A stretch of DNA of 64,000 nucleotides, from assembly GCA_951230915.1 (NCBI GenBank), contig OX579635.1, positions 3,286,001 through 3,350,000 of the forward strand, given 5' to 3'. The stretch comes from Antitrichia curtipendula. Its lineage: Eukaryota; Streptophyta; Bryopsida; Hypnales; Leucodontaceae. A program made the position numbers and the translations under genes. This document shows, in pieces, positions 12,801 to 24,689 of the stretch. The notes beneath the pieces were generated by a model that made no database searches, was not told the DNA's origin, and saw nothing but the letters and a program-made list of their open reading frames with translations. The stretch's first letter is position 1, and each line of letters opens with the position of its first letter.

Positions 12801-13784
12801 AGGGCGTTTCACCACCAAGACGCGAGGTCCGACCTTATTAGCCCTGCTGTGCAAGGCCTGATCCTTCCCCTTTTCAGATTCCAAGCAGTGATTGTTTGAT
12901 CAATGTGACTCTCAAATCAGCATTTCCGCCCTCCTTCTTGCCTTTATTTTTACGACGCCGTCATTGTCGAAGAAAAAATTATTGATCGTTTGATCAGAGT
13001 CAATTTGCCAGCCATCCTCACATGAAGACAATCATTTCTGGATACGAAGCAGCGAAAATGTTAAATTAATTTCAAAATTTTGGATGATTGAAGAAGCGAC
13101 TTCCACAACAGTGGAAGGTGAAGTACTGTAAAACTGACCTGCTGTGGCTCGAGCACGAGGCTGGAGTTTGCAGGCAGCTAGCGCCACAGCGTGCACGACG
13201 AGGTTGCGTTCAGGGAACGAGGGAGCGGTTTCAGAATTCGAGGGTCAACTCCATCCTCGTGGATCACAAGGCAGTCCAATTCTGGAGATCGATCAACTGT
13301 TACTCATGTTCGCATTTCGCAATGTATTTTCTTCCATTTAAGTGAGAAAAAAAACACCGGTTTTCTCATGACAGCTAGAGACTGCGGTGGTGCGCCAGAT
13401 TCGGTCGGAGCATGGAACATGAGCAGCTCGTTTACGTGGCTTCCCCTCTTAGGCTCCCATCCGTGTCCCAATCCGTAGAACAGAAGAATCGCCCTCGACC
13501 ATTTATTACTGGGAAAATCAAAAGATAGAAATTCCCAGCATCTGCCAAAGTCAGCCATATTATATAATACTCTCACTCCTCCCCTGGGACAATCATTTCC
13601 AATAACTGCAGCAATTAATAATGAAATATATGTGTTGCCCTATTGTTCCTCGCGTGCACCGGATCTGTTGGAGAATGGAATCGAATTTGCTTTCAACGGC
13701 ACTACGGCAGGGATTATGATACAGTGGCTTGGGATTTAAGCTTAAGCTTACACCAATTCGCCAAATAAGGTAACTTAAAGCTTA
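9879..13784. repeat. Old intergenic block with repeated P and Q motifs (paralogous to 33.6-34.6 kb)
   Basis: Higher-complexity, moderate-GC DNA with no recognisable gene. It carries repeats of motif P (GGGTTGACATC followed by ACTGATTGCCA; near 10915-11035 and 12535-12585). It also carries motif Q (GTCAACTCC followed by TCRTGGATCACA or variants; near 12391, 12679 and 13242). The 33 bases at 13241-13273 are exactly repeated in inverted orientation at 33726-33758. Many overlapping frames exist, but none has a known domain. Confidence 0.55.
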
Positions 13785-13866
13785 CTCTCATCAGGTTGCC
13801 TCACACTGTTTTTTCTAATACTTTTCACACTTGAGAGATCTAATTGGAATGGCAACCTGGTGAGAG
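13785..13866. repeat. Hairpin, 16-bp stem
   Basis: CTCTCATCAGGTTGCC (13785-13800) pairs with GGCAACCTGGTGAGAG (13851-13866), with one G-U wobble and a loop of about 50 nt. The stem is too short to call a microRNA precursor. Confidence 0.5.
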
Positions 13867-14814
13867 ACGTATTCAGTTTGTCTGAGTTGCTCTAAAGGCC
13901 TTTAATTTGTCATGTTTTGCATCAGGCATTTTTCTGAAACGGCAGAGTGTGCAGTTTGCGACCGACTTTGGCTACCTGGACACTGCTGACTCTGCAGAGA
14001 GTGAATGAAGAGGGTGAAGTTTCTGGAGAGTTTTGGTACAAAATTATTTCATATGTTCTCGTCATATCTTTCGCAAACCCTATGTAGCAAAAAATTTGGA
14101 AGCTTCTTGTCATTAGAGAAAATCTGGCCTCTGTGGAGGGCCGCTTGACTTTTAGTAGATGTTCAAATTCAAGGGGAAAAAATCCCCAATCCAGTGTGGC
14201 ACACCATGTATTTGTAATTGCACATTTTCATTCAGTCAAAAGGCCCCTCACAGGATTTAGATTTCCTCTAATGTGTTATTGATATTTTGAATTAGAAGGC
14301 ACATCTTGTATAGTAAGATGCACATTTTAAAGAGTATATTACTAGCTAGATTTGATGGAAAATTTCTCTTACAATCACTCTTTGAAGTTTCAATTTTTGT
14401 TGAGTTTGCAAATGCGTCATGAACTCAACAACCATTCACCTCAACGTCAAACCTCATAGGAATCCAACGTAAAATTATTTCTAGTAGATAGAATATTCTG
14501 CCCCCTCAAGAGAGTCACCAACTCAACAACCATGCACTTCCACCTCAAACTTTGTAGGAACCCAATGTCTTACAAAAGCGTCAAATTCTTTCTAGTGGAT
14601 AGAATCTTTTTTTCCTTGAAGAGAGTTTTGCCGTGTATTTTCTTAGGAACAAAATATTGTCTAAGACCTTAGAATGGTTTGGCAATATACACAAACGTGG
14701 AAGGCTATGGTAACTAGAGTGGGTACATGTGAAAGGTAATTGAATGAACTTACATGAGGATTGTAGATGTTGATCTCAATAAAAGTGACATTTTGAAAGT
14801 ATCAAAGTTGGTAA
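13867..14814. other. Intergenic stretch, nothing recognised
   Basis: AT-rich. It contains two similar blocks, near 14405-14490 and 14515-14600 (CAACAACCATTCACCTC / CAACAACCATGCACTTC, then TTTCTAGTRGATAGAAT), which is a diverged tandem duplication of about 110 bp. No gene was seen. Confidence 0.45.
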
Positions 14815-14868
14815 ATTCTAATTGGGTGCACTATATTGCTTTCTAATTGTAGTGCACCCAATTAGAAT
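14815..14868. repeat. Perfect 19-bp hairpin
   Basis: ATTCTAATTGGGTGCACTA (14815-14833) and its perfect inverted complement (14850-14868) are separated by a 16-nt loop. It may be the core of a tiny foldback element. Confidence 0.65.
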
Positions 14869-14940
14869 CGAGGCAATGTATATTTACCAAAATCAGCCAA
14901 ACGTTGACTAAGAGTCCAAGACACAAGTTCAAATATGAAT

Positions 14941-15128
14941 TTAACCCCTAAAAGACCAAGGACTTTTTATTTATTTATAAAAAATCCTCAAAACTGTCAT
15001 TTCTATTGCAAGGTGCAAAATTTTTAATTTTAATTTTTTTTGCATATCTAATTGCAAGATCTTGCACTAGTCAAGTATAAAAATGTGCAATAGAAATTTT
15101 GAATACAAAGATTGCAAGATATCTACAT
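14941..15128 (-). mobile_element. Truncated TTAA element of family A
   Basis: It begins TTAACCCCTAAAAGACC and continues like the left end of 59718-60648 (CTCAAAACTGYCATTTCTAT, then GATTGCAAGATATCT). It stops after about 190 bp, where the next element begins. Confidence 0.6.
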
Positions 15129-16049
15129 TGAACCCCTAAAGGACCAATATGTGTTTTTCGGCCGAATAGAAATTTTGAGCAGGTACCTATGATTAGAGAT
15201 TTCCATGTTTTGGGCTGAAATTTTAATAGAAGGTGGGGATGGGGAATATCTTTCATATGCACTAAATTTCATGACATTTGAAAATGTGATAAAAAATTTT
15301 GGCCTAATATGTTACTTTTTTCCTTGGTCAGGCAATATGGGCATATCAAAAAAAAAATTCAAAAAAAAATTCAAAATTGGTTCTGTAAAGTTCTCTATAT
15401 ATATGGAAAGCTTTTGAATCATTTCATTTTGATCAATGAGTCAAAAGTTTTGAGGAGTTTTAGTTTGCGGATAGTTATGGATTCTCTACTCTAAACTAAA
15501 CTTTGAAGTCCTTTATTTTACTCAATTTCAAATTTTTTTGAAAAAAATAAAATCTTAGGATGTATATTGTTTATTACAATATTGCAATTACTGGGATTGG
15601 AATTTTTCAATTTTATAACTAAATTCTTAACAATTTTGTATTTTTGAATCATTCTCTATTTTTTTTACTTACTATTTTTTTTCTATATGTTGTAAAATTC
15701 CAAATGTTGTGAAATATTTTAAGCATGTAGCCAACATGTCTAAGAAATAGTATCCAGAGAAGCACCACCATTTGGGATACTTTTTTATAGAAAACTGAGC
15801 TCGTGAAGTGCAGCTGCCTTGTTTTTTGCAGGGCCAAAAAAATGATTTCAATGAATTTGAATGCTTATATCTTGCAATCAACAGGGTGAAAATTCCTGAA
15901 ATTTTTACCACACGTTCTCAAGTCAGCATACTACAAAATCTTATGGTTACATGTGTCAAAAAAAATTCAAAAAAATTGTACTTGTACTGAAAATGGCAAT
16001 TTTGTAGGGGGGGGGTGGTAAAAATATACTCAAGGAACTTTAGGGGATA
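15129..16049 (+). mobile_element. TTAA-type element of family A, diverged ends, about 920 bp
   Basis: It begins TTGAACCCCTAAAGGACC and ends AACTTTAGGGGATAA. Each end differs from the family's TTAA border by one or two bases. The interior follows the family order (TGAATCATTYCATTTTGATC, GTTATGGATTCTCTACTCT, AACTTTGAAGTCCTTTAT, GTGAAGTGCAGCTGCC). Its 5' part matches the copy at 63448 rather than that at 3070, so at least two subfamilies exist. The small frames inside are not genes. Confidence 0.65.
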
Positions 16050-17375
16050 ATTAGTCACTCACATGTGAGAAGTTGACAAAGTCTTTTATCTTTTTATATA
16101 TGTAACCAACTTTGATGGCACATTCATTTTGCAACACGCTTCTTAATAATGTTGACTTTGATGTAGAAACCTAAACAATGTGTAGACTTTGATATGGAAA
16201 AATGAATAAACGAATTCATTCATTGCCAATTAACCCTAAAAGTCTCTCATGAGTGACTTTATGAGAAACAACAACAATTGCACCTCTTCATTTAAGAATT
16301 TGATCAATTTTGGTAGGTCATATCTTTTCAAGGATAAATATATAATTTTTGAAAATTATATATTTGTCAAGGCCATGGATTCATTATCAAGATGAAAGAA
16401 AATCTAGGCTTTTATGTACATTGCACTATACTAAAAATTGTATTAGTGTCACCCATACTAATTACTTACTCAAGGATATAAATTCTTACTTTAAATGAAT
16501 GTTTTACTATGAGCATAGATATCAATATTATTCAAATAACTCTATAAACATAGTTGATAAAAACCGTGGACAAAAATATTCATTGAGAATCAAAATTAAT
16601 AGTATTTTAAAATTAGTGTAGGCAGACCTAAATACAAATTTTGAGTGTACCATTGCACACATCGCATCTTTGCCCTAGTAGAATGAATACTAACTGAAAA
16701 CCTGACTTGTTCTTCTCAAAATTTGACAAGCACGGTCCTAGTATGGACCCCCCTATGATAAAAATGATGAACCCATAAAAAAAAACAATGGGTAATAAGT
16801 AACTAAAACAAGATTAGTTAGACTTCAAACACGGAAAAACTTTGTTGAAAGTACCCTAATTGCGGAAGAGACCTCTATATAATTGCGAATTTTTCTCATT
16901 TCTAATACAGGAGTCCATACTAGGACCGTGCCAATTTGACAATATTTGCCTGACTTGGTCCCTCATTGAAAGGCCGTATCCTTGTAGGGTTAATCACACA
17001 ATCCCTAGAAAAGGATAGATTGCCAGTGATAGTTGTTTCTTCTACTCCAAATCTTAGGGCCTCCTGCCATGTGCCGGGCGGGTTAAGTTTGCAAGGAAGC
17101 TACGGGGACAAAGTTTGGAGTTGTCCTGCCATGTGGACCTGATGGGTGGGAAGTGATCGAGTAAGAATACCCCACGTATTGATTCCCTCAAGATTGTCCA
17201 ATCTTGACCAATGGGGTTGTCCACTGCTTTTAGTGGAACTTGAAATCCTCCTTTTCCACTCACCGAGGCTGGCAAGACAATCGATGTTCACTTCTTGTAT
17301 TTGAGTGCTTTTTTTGCCGGCCCAGCTCACCCCCAGACCTCCAGACCTCCGTAACAGTGAGCAGATTGCAGCCGG
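16050..17375. other. AT-rich intergenic DNA upstream of bHLH gene 1
   Basis: No recognisable gene or terminal repeats. GC content rises from about 17000 towards the gene. Confidence 0.45.
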
Positions 17376-17654
17376 GTGGAAGTAATTAGGCGGCCGTGGG
17401 GGGCAGGATTCTTCGCTTTGGTGCTCCTGGTTCCACTGTTCAAGTCAGACGCCTCCAGGACAGGCATAGGCAAAGGCAAGGAACGCATGCGGTCTAGACT
17501 CCTCACCCACTTGACTCCATGTCCCCCCACCACCACCACCACCACCACCTCTCCCCTTCCCTTCCCATACAAAGAGCCTCCCATTTTCTCCCTTCATTCC
17601 ACTCCATTCCATTCCCCAACGTCGCCCACGTCGCAGCTAAGCCCAGCTCGTTCC

Positions 17655-17680
17655 TTCACGTGCATGCAGGTCCATGCAGG
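17655..17680 (+). promoter_or_regulatory. Conserved G-box plus RY motifs upstream of bHLH gene 1
   Basis: TTCACGTGCATGCAGG followed by TCCATGCAGG. It contains a perfect G-box (CACGTG) overlapping an RY element (CATGCA), then a second RY element. Nearly the same 24 bases precede gene 2 at 43410-43433, at a similar distance from the start codon (482 versus 518 bases), in upstream regions that are otherwise dissimilar. G-boxes are bound by bHLH and bZIP proteins and RY elements by B3-domain proteins. Function here is inferred from conservation only. Confidence 0.55.
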
Positions 17681-18136
17681 TCCTAAACTTCTGTCACCAC
17701 CCTCACACACTCGCCTTGGCCGCCCAGCACTCCTCCTCCCCTTCGCTCTAGCCAGCCTCTTCCGCATTCCTCACACGTCGCGGGTCTCGGTTCTCCGCCG
17801 TGCTCTCATCAATTCTTCGGACCCCAGCTGTCGATCACTTTGGAGAACGTTTCTTAGTAGTACGTGAGGTTGCTTGCGAAGAAGAAGGCAGCACTGGTTT
17901 GAATATACTCAAGCGCATTTGTTTAATTGGTGAGTTCGGCATATATTGCTCTTGGGGTTAATTAATTTGTGGAGGACTACGTACTGGAGGGACAAGAGGA
18001 ATTGGCCTTGGGGGGGCGTGGGAGATCGGGGTGGGAAGACGTACTTGCAGGCTAGGGACGGGTGGAATTGGCAGTGGTGGTGGGATTGTGGGGGTCGTGG
18101 TGTGTAGGGTTGGTGGGGGTGGAGTTACCATTGAAT

Positions 18137-19331
18137 ATGGGTGTGCCGGTGGAGTTTGCCGATGGTGATAACGTGGGTTATGCTTCCGACTTGACGGATG
18201 CTGAGAGCGATGAGGAGTGTGCTTGCGTCCCCCGAGTGCCTGAGTGTGTGGCCCCGCGAAGCTCCAAGCGAACGTGTGGCGCGGTGTCGGAGAACGGGGT
18301 GGTGCCGGAGCGACGGGTGCGGAGTAGAATCGATGAGCAGCTGGAGCTTTTGCGGGCTGTTATACCTTTGTCTTGCACTGTGAGTATATTTTGATGTCTA
18401 TGTTTTGTGGAGCAGTTTCGAAAGAGGAGAAAACTCCGTCCGTGGACCATGGCTCTGCAATATTGAAATGTTATGTCGCCATGGGGTGGAGAAGGCTGAG
18501 GGATTGAAGATGGGAGCCTGACGATCCTTGCTCCATGGTGGCGTGCAGGATGAGAGAGCGTCGGTATTGACAGACGCGTACGAGTACATCGAGCAGCTGC
18601 AGAGACAAGTGCAGGAGCTGCATTCGGAGCTTGACACGGAGCCATGTAGCGACGACGATGCGAGCTCGTGTGAAGACGACTTTGAAAGTCCGTCTTGTAG
18701 CACCGAGGAGAGGGCCGTGGATTCGAATTCTGCCTTCGAATGGAGCTGTGCCAGTCGTCGTGGGCGGTCGCGGTCAAGGGTAGGTTTCTTTAAGTCTTTC
18801 TTTCTGCTTCCGCTTCGACTACAGACTGAGCGCGATGGCCAAGTTTACAGTATTCTGTGTTTGCAGAGTCTGACGAGATTCTTGGTATGACCAGGTGGAG
18901 GTGGTAAGCGCCCGAGCGGGTCTGCGAATCCGCGTCGAGTGTGAGAAAAGGGCCGGCCTGCTGGCAGACATTATGAAGCTGCTCGAAGCAAGGGGTTTGA
19001 ATGTGGAAGAAGTCAGCGTAGCTTTTGAGGAACGATTTGTATTGGACTGCCTTGGATCCCTGGTACAGACACAAATCCTTCAAAGCCCCGATCGTTCCGT
19101 TGCACCGTATGTCATTGTTACAGAGCCGTTGTTGGGATAACCGTCCGTATATTGGTATTGTAATCATGTGGTACCGAGCGCAGTCAGCAGCGACTGGGAG
19201 TTTCATTTTGAACTCTTTGAATCTGTGCTGACTGGTCGTTTGGTTTATTGCAGGTTGACAGAAAGCATGTTCTGGAGTGCAGATACGTGGGATCACGCCT
19301 TCGCTCTCTGATCACCATGACGCACGCTTGA
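18137..19331 (+). CDS. bHLH-ACT transcription factor, gene 1 (four exons, about 239 aa)
   Basis: A plant basic helix-loop-helix regulator with a C-terminal ACT-like dimerisation domain, expected in the nucleus. Exons 18137-18379, 18549-18779, 18895-19062 and 19254-19331 (TGA stop), with GT-AG introns of 169, 115 and 191 bp, all phase 0. Residues about 65-71 give PERRVRS, with Glu9 and Arg13 of the basic region, but Gly replaces the usual His/Lys5. Helix 1 is IDEQLELLRAVIP and helix 2 ERASVLTDAYEYIEQLQRQV. An acidic/Ser-rich linker follows (CSDDDASSCEDDFES), then the ACT-like part (GLRIRVECEKRAGLL, GLNVEEVSVAFEERFVLDC). The start is the first ATG in frame; an upstream GTG frame is unlikely. 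Exon 4 is supported because gene 2 has the same exon (VDRK..ECR.VG.RL.SL). Reading through exon 3 to 19140 is an alternative end. It resembles the bHLH35-type ACT family, but I could not assign an orthologue. Confidence 0.85.
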
Positions 19332-20734
19332 AGTCGGAAGTACTACACTTGAACTGCTTTCCTTGATCTTTCAGTGCCGTGCACGCACTGGTGACTTTTA
19401 CCACTGGTGCATCCACGTACGCGTTGAAAAAATTTAGAAGGCTAAACGAAATCCAAATGTTGAAATCCGGAATTTCTGCTAACCAGAGCCGCGGAGTTGC
19501 CACCTCCAGAATCAAGTTAGGGGGGACATGAGAGAATGACTGTTTTCTGTAAGTCCAGAACGGTACCCGGGCTGCTGCAGATCTTCACAATGTCTCATCA
19601 GACGTTGGCTTTGCAGCTTGGATTGGAGGTTTAAGCAAAGCCTACAGTATGAATGAATCTCGAGTTTTTGCTGACGTTATGAATGCTAGAATATCAGCAA
19701 CCCTTCTCATAGTTAAGCGTCGATTGCGGGTATGTCTTGGTGCGTGGATTCATTCAATTGCTGATCTCACTTGTCACCCTTAGGTATTAAGTACAGTACG
19801 TCACCCTTAGGTCATTCAATTTGCTCTCCGACATTGTGGACGACTAAGGTTGGTTGGATGCGGTATCTGTCAAAGAGACCAGGTCTCTCTCCTCTTTATG
19901 TCATCTACCTGAAATCCGATTTTCAGTGGTTGAGCTCCTCTTGATGCTATAATGCGTTACGGAGCACAGTATGTAGTATTCAGTGGTTCTCCCATTCTAG
20001 AAAAGGGATGTAGAACTCACAGCTCCTTCTGCTTGGAGTCCGTTCAGTGTAATCTATCTTATCGACCTCTCTCCCTTTGAAGCAGTTGCTTCGTCATGGG
20101 CTGAAGGTGTCATTTTACTACCTGAAATGAAATCTTTTTTTTTCACATGGAAAGGTGGATGATGTGAGACCTGGCACTTCTCCACTCTGCATACACAATC
20201 TGTCTCACACATCCTGATTTTCTCCATCTTCCAGTGCCTCCGATCCGCCATCACTTGGAGTTTCTCGAAACTTGCCATGAGAAGCTTCAATCTCCATCAG
20301 TACGCATTACAAACTGGCATGCTTCGTAGAAATCTTAGCTTTCTTCTGGCATGAATGGGGGGAAATTGTGAAACTTGCGGAAGCATTAATGCTTGAAATC
20401 CTCACAAATACCAAGTGGCAATCGCTTAGTAGAAAATATGTCCAGATAATAGATTCTTGTTCTCCAACTATGGGTTTGCGAAATGTTGGATCAGGTATTA
20501 AGAAGAAGAACCGATTGTCTGTCTGGTCATCTTGAAGTTATGTCTGAATTGCCCCTCCTTCCACGAAGACCGATCTTAGCTGCTGTGAAACTCGAAAGGG
20601 TGAGAAATGGAGGAGAATTGGTTGAAGAGCTTCAAAACTTAAAAAGTCTTGATTTCACTTCGGAGTGTATTGATCAATGAGTAAAGAAAAAGCAGGTTAC
20701 CAACCCTCAAATGAGCTCGTAAACAACCAATATA
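19332..20734. other. 3' flank of bHLH gene 1, no gene recognised
   Basis: Probable 3' UTR followed by intergenic DNA. GTCACCCTTAGGT occurs twice within 30 bp (near 19772 and 19801). The small frames at 20054-20290 (-) and 20483-20680 (+) have no domain that I recognise. Confidence 0.45.
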
Positions 20735-20860
20735 TTTTGTTAAAATGGTGGTATTCCATAAACTTGGCACTTTCATGTTTAGATTGTGCGGTTTGAAATC
20801 TATGTTTGTCCTAGAAATTACTAGAAAAATGGCGTACGGAATACCACCATTTTAACAAAA
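20735..20860. repeat. 126-bp foldback element with perfect 23-bp inverted ends
   Basis: The 23 bases at 20735-20757 (containing AAAATGGTGGTATTCC) are perfectly repeated in inverted orientation at 20838-20860. The size and perfect ends suggest a very small MITE. No clear TSD was seen. Confidence 0.65.
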
Positions 20861-22860
20861 TTTCCCCTCAACATAGCACAGGTACATAGGATTTGAAAGC
20901 TACTCCTCAAGTCCTAAAATAATCTTCATAGTGCCCTTAATTTTTTGTCCCAAAATGATCTTCCTATTGCACTTTGTAATATTGGAATAGGTCAAATTTG
21001 GCTTTCGATTGCTTTTGGGGACTAGCATAACAACCTTGAGTAGTAGTTCCCCTCCATCTATGCAATCGTCAATCGAAAGACAAATGATATGATTGGAAGG
21101 ATCAATCAACATTGTTTGTTTTTATTTTTTGCACCTCTTTGAGTATTTTCCAAATGAAAGAAATGAAGCTTTGGGAGGTGAAATGGAGGTCCAAACATTG
21201 TCTTGGGTGTGTACTAAATGCCCATGAAATGAAAACCTCACACTCAACAATTAAACATCCACTAGTGCTCTTTAAAAATGCCCCCAAAATTCCACTTTTC
21301 AATATCCCAAAACTACACTTTGAAAAGGGCTTTGAAGCTCAAAGTTTCTTGGATGCTAAAAATGCATTGAACCCTACGTACAATGCAAAGCATGTTTTTA
21401 AAATGTTATTTTTAACCTTAATCTAGAACATTTTGTCCAAAGGGAAGATCATTTCATTCATTTGGGGACGGAGGTAGTATTATTCTTGTGGTGTATTGTA
21501 TATATGAAGTTTATTGATGGTCACTACAAATTTGAGTCTTTTATTTTGAAGAGATAGTGTGCATCCAATTAAATGTATTTATCTAAAATTTATTTATTAA
21601 ATTTATTTTAAAGAGATAATTTTGCAAAATTAGTTCCAACATGTAGTCTAGCTTATCTGTTTTTTATAGAACTTTTTCGATTTTCTATGACATTTCCTAT
21701 ATTATTTATATATATTTTGAGTATTTAGTGTCAAAGTAGTCCAAAGTGCACTAAAAGTTCCAAAAAATTAAAAGATGTTTTGGTAGATAGTCAAAACAGT
21801 AGTTAAAAGGACAAAAAAAGCAAAAAGAGAAAGAGAAAGATAAGGAAGACAAGAAAAAAAGATAAAGAAAAAACAAATTAGGGATTTGGGGAGATTCGAT
21901 CGCGGAGCGTTGCTGCTGCTCCCCTCGCTTCCGATCTCCTCCCCCTTCCTGAACTTAAACCCCTCTCCCTCTCTCATTCACTCTCACCCATGCAGAAAGT
22001 AGAAAATAGTGCAGATTGTAAAGTTTCTCCTAGTGCTGTAATCTTTGCGCGTACCATTTGTATAATTGCAATAAAATTGAAAATTGTGTATTTGTGTTGT
22101 TTGAAATTTGAGTTTCTGTGAGTTGTGGCAAAATTGTTTGAATTCTAGAGGTACCGATTGTGGATTTGGAGTTGATTGTGAAGCCGGAGGTCTTAGGGGA
22201 AGTTGGGTGAACTTTCGGTGTGGATTAGTGAAGGCTGTGGGTGGAAAGGTGCACGTTGGTCGGTGGATTGGGAGAGAATCAACGCAGTGCGATGAAGTTG
22301 ATTGGCGAATTGAAGGGAATCAAAAGCTGAGTGAGTGAGATTTCGATTTGCCAAATTGTCCCTGGGCCAGTCGGTGGAGCGACGATGAGCAAACAAGAGA
22401 TCAGATTCGGCAGCAAATTCAGAGGCGCAGCAATCAGTTTGGCGGCCACAGTGCCAATCAACGAGGGAAATTGGTGAAGAAAGGCATCAGAAGGAAGTTG
22501 AACCTATGGTACCGAATCAGGCCCAAATCGAAATTTGAATTCAATTTTGTGTACCTTAGTATGAATTCTTGTGCGTGATTGATCTAGAGCACTAAAAGTA
22601 TGAAATTGTTTGTGAAATTGGGTTGAAATCAGTGTGGAAATTGTCAATTCGGCAACCTGTGGGCTGTAAATTGAATTAGGGATTCAGAATGGCAAGGTTG
22701 TCCGAAATTTGTAATTAAATTGGAATTGGAAGTGTCAATCTCCAGATTGTAATCCAAAACCTGGTACGATTACAAGCGTGTAAGAAATAAGGTGAAATTG
22801 TGTAAGGACTTGAAGAAATCAGAAAAATTTGTCGCCGAAGGCCAACGAAGGCAGCCGCGG
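20861..22860. other. Intergenic region, possible remnant of an LTR, no gene recognised
   Basis: 21660-22090 has an LTR-like look: a TATA-rich patch (TATTTATATATATTTT) near 21705, a pyrimidine-rich leader, then AATAAAATTG near 22070. I found no second LTR, primer-binding site or gag/pol sequence. Frames at 22108-22578 have no recognisable domain. Confidence 0.35.
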
Positions 22861-23100
22861 CTCAATCAGTCAGGGTGACGAGTAGACGTCGGGTCGGGCC
22901 GGAAACCGAGATCCGGCAGCCTAATGGGGTGAAGTCCGTCGATCCAGTCAGTCCAAATATCGCACGGATATCCGCCAAGGTATCGGGCGCGGGTATAAAC
23001 TGGATATAGGATGGGTAAGGGACTTGGTGGTTCGGATACGAGTATTGGGCCAATCCGGGTATTGCACGGCCATAGGATAGTGATGACCAAAAACAAATTA
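22861..23100. repeat. GC-rich degenerate short-motif tract
   Basis: Repeated variants of GGGTCGGGCCGG, CGGATATCC and GGATACGAGTATTGGG give a degenerate minisatellite-like GC-rich patch in AT-rich surroundings. It is not protein-coding as far as I can see. Confidence 0.45.
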
Positions 23101-24293
23101 AAATAAAGGGTCAAATTTTTCGAATGACCCTTGGGCCGTACCACTAGTTTGGAATCAATCCATTTGGGAGTTAGAATTAGAGTTAGGCTTTTGTTATTTG
23201 TTTTGCATCAATGTTATTAGAGTGTTGTATTGAAAATTGCATATACATGTTGTAAGTGGGGTTCTGTGTGGATTTTAGGTAGAGCATACTGATTTGCACG
23301 TGTTTTGGCCATATTGTTCCTAGAGCCTTGGGGTGACTTATTGTAAGCCTTTCCAAACCCTTAACTCTAATTTGTTTTGAAATATTAAAGACATATATTT
23401 GTACTATTTTCAAAGTACTATAGTGAGCTGTACTAAAGTCTAAGTCCTGCATTGCATCCATACACAAGTCAGTCCACATTGAACTATTGTCACGAGCCAG
23501 CAGCACACTAGACAGGACTGCAACTGCATACATCTGTCAATAGCATCTAATAATGGACAGCTTGAGTGATATCTTGGTTTTTAGTGGGATTAAGAGTAAA
23601 TAAGAGTCTCGATTTTGCAAATTTGTACATTGTGACCTTTGAGCACATTACGCTAGCCTTACATAGCTCAGTCCCTGGTGTTCAAACCTGGATTTGATTG
23701 AATAGAATCAGATTCCAACGATTTATACTACACAACACAACCTTTTAAATTATAGAATAACTTTTTAATACTTAAAAGTATCTCAATCATTCTAACTATA
23801 CAAATTTAATATAAGAGTTTCAATATTTGCTTGTGTGTGTTCTATGCTTTGCAATTCTTTGAATAATATACAATGCAAGTAACAATATTTTTTTCAACAA
23901 AGATACAAATTAAATTGACTTCTTTGCTTGGAGGGATATTATAGTTAGTGGTTATATTCTATCGCAACCACATTCTTACTTTTTTTAATTAGTATAGTAA
24001 TAATATACTACCATATATAGAAATTGTACTTCTTTTCTTCAATCTTTTTTGTCCAACCTTGAAGTTGAACTATTTTTTATTCTTTTATTTATTTTTAACC
24101 TTATAATGCTACATAGGACAAAAAAATGTTTATAGAAACAAAGAATGCACATATTCATCCAATAGTTAGACCCTTTTTTAGTTGACTATCTAGATAAGAA
24201 GTCTTGTCCTTCGGTAAGGTTAACCCTAATATCAAAGTAAAAATACAAAGTGTTCGATGGATGTCTTTTTGTAGAAACAAAGAATGAATCTAT
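23101..24293. other. AT-rich intergenic DNA
   Basis: No recognisable gene. Near 23660-23690 the sequence TAGCTCAGTCCCTGGTGTTC is tRNA-like, but no cloverleaf follows. Confidence 0.4.
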
Positions 24294-24581
24294 AAGGTAG
24301 GGGTCTCTAAAAGCGACCTCTAATATAGAGGTACATCTTACTTACTTCAATGTACCAACACTGGACATTTCAGAAGGGGGGCGCTTTTAAAAACCACTGC
24401 GTTTCAACTTAAAAAATTTGTAACTAATTCCATGAAGGTCCAAAAAATATGAAATGGCTTGGATTAGATGCCAATTCCATTTTTCTTCCTAGTAAAATTT
24501 ACTGAAAATTGTTTCAAGGAGTTTAGCTTCTTTGAAATGCAATCAGCTCATAAAGGGTTGCTTTAACAGCCTCCTACCTTA
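24294..24581. mobile_element. MITE of the TAAGGTAGG family, 288 bp
   Basis: It begins TAAGGTAGGGGTCTC and ends CAGCCTCCTACCTTA. The interior matches the copy at 5967-6301 in inverted orientation (ATGAAATGGCTTGGATTAGATG; TAGTAAAATTTACT). Confidence 0.65.
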
Positions 24582-24689
24582 GATCGAAAAAATGAAACAT
24601 TTTTTAGTAAATATCTACTACCAAGGTGGTATCCTTCTAGGATTAACCTTAAAAACAATGAAGAAGATGCAAAACATCTTTAGATGACT

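Noticed and set aside
17376..17867. 163-codon plus-strand frame upstream of bHLH gene 1
   Set aside because: Low-complexity Ser/Pro/Thr translation of C-rich promoter/leader DNA with a (CCA)n run. It includes the conserved G-box/RY motif and has no counterpart before gene 2.
18178..18777. 199-codon minus-strand frame across bHLH gene 1, and similar ones over gene 2
   Set aside because: Antisense shadow of the conserved bHLH exons; it runs straight through the introns.
18895..19140. bHLH gene 1 ending by read-through at 19140 instead of splicing to exon 4
   Set aside because: Both paralogues have a GT donor at the same codon and a conserved fourth exon, so the spliced end is preferred.
21660..22100. 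LTR of a retrotransposon
   Set aside because: It looks like an LTR leader with a TATA patch and AATAAA, but there is no second LTR, primer-binding site or gag/pol sequence.
23641..23700. tRNA gene or SINE head
   Set aside because: TAGCTCAGT and GTTCAAACC resemble A and B boxes but are too close together and no cloverleaf can be drawn.
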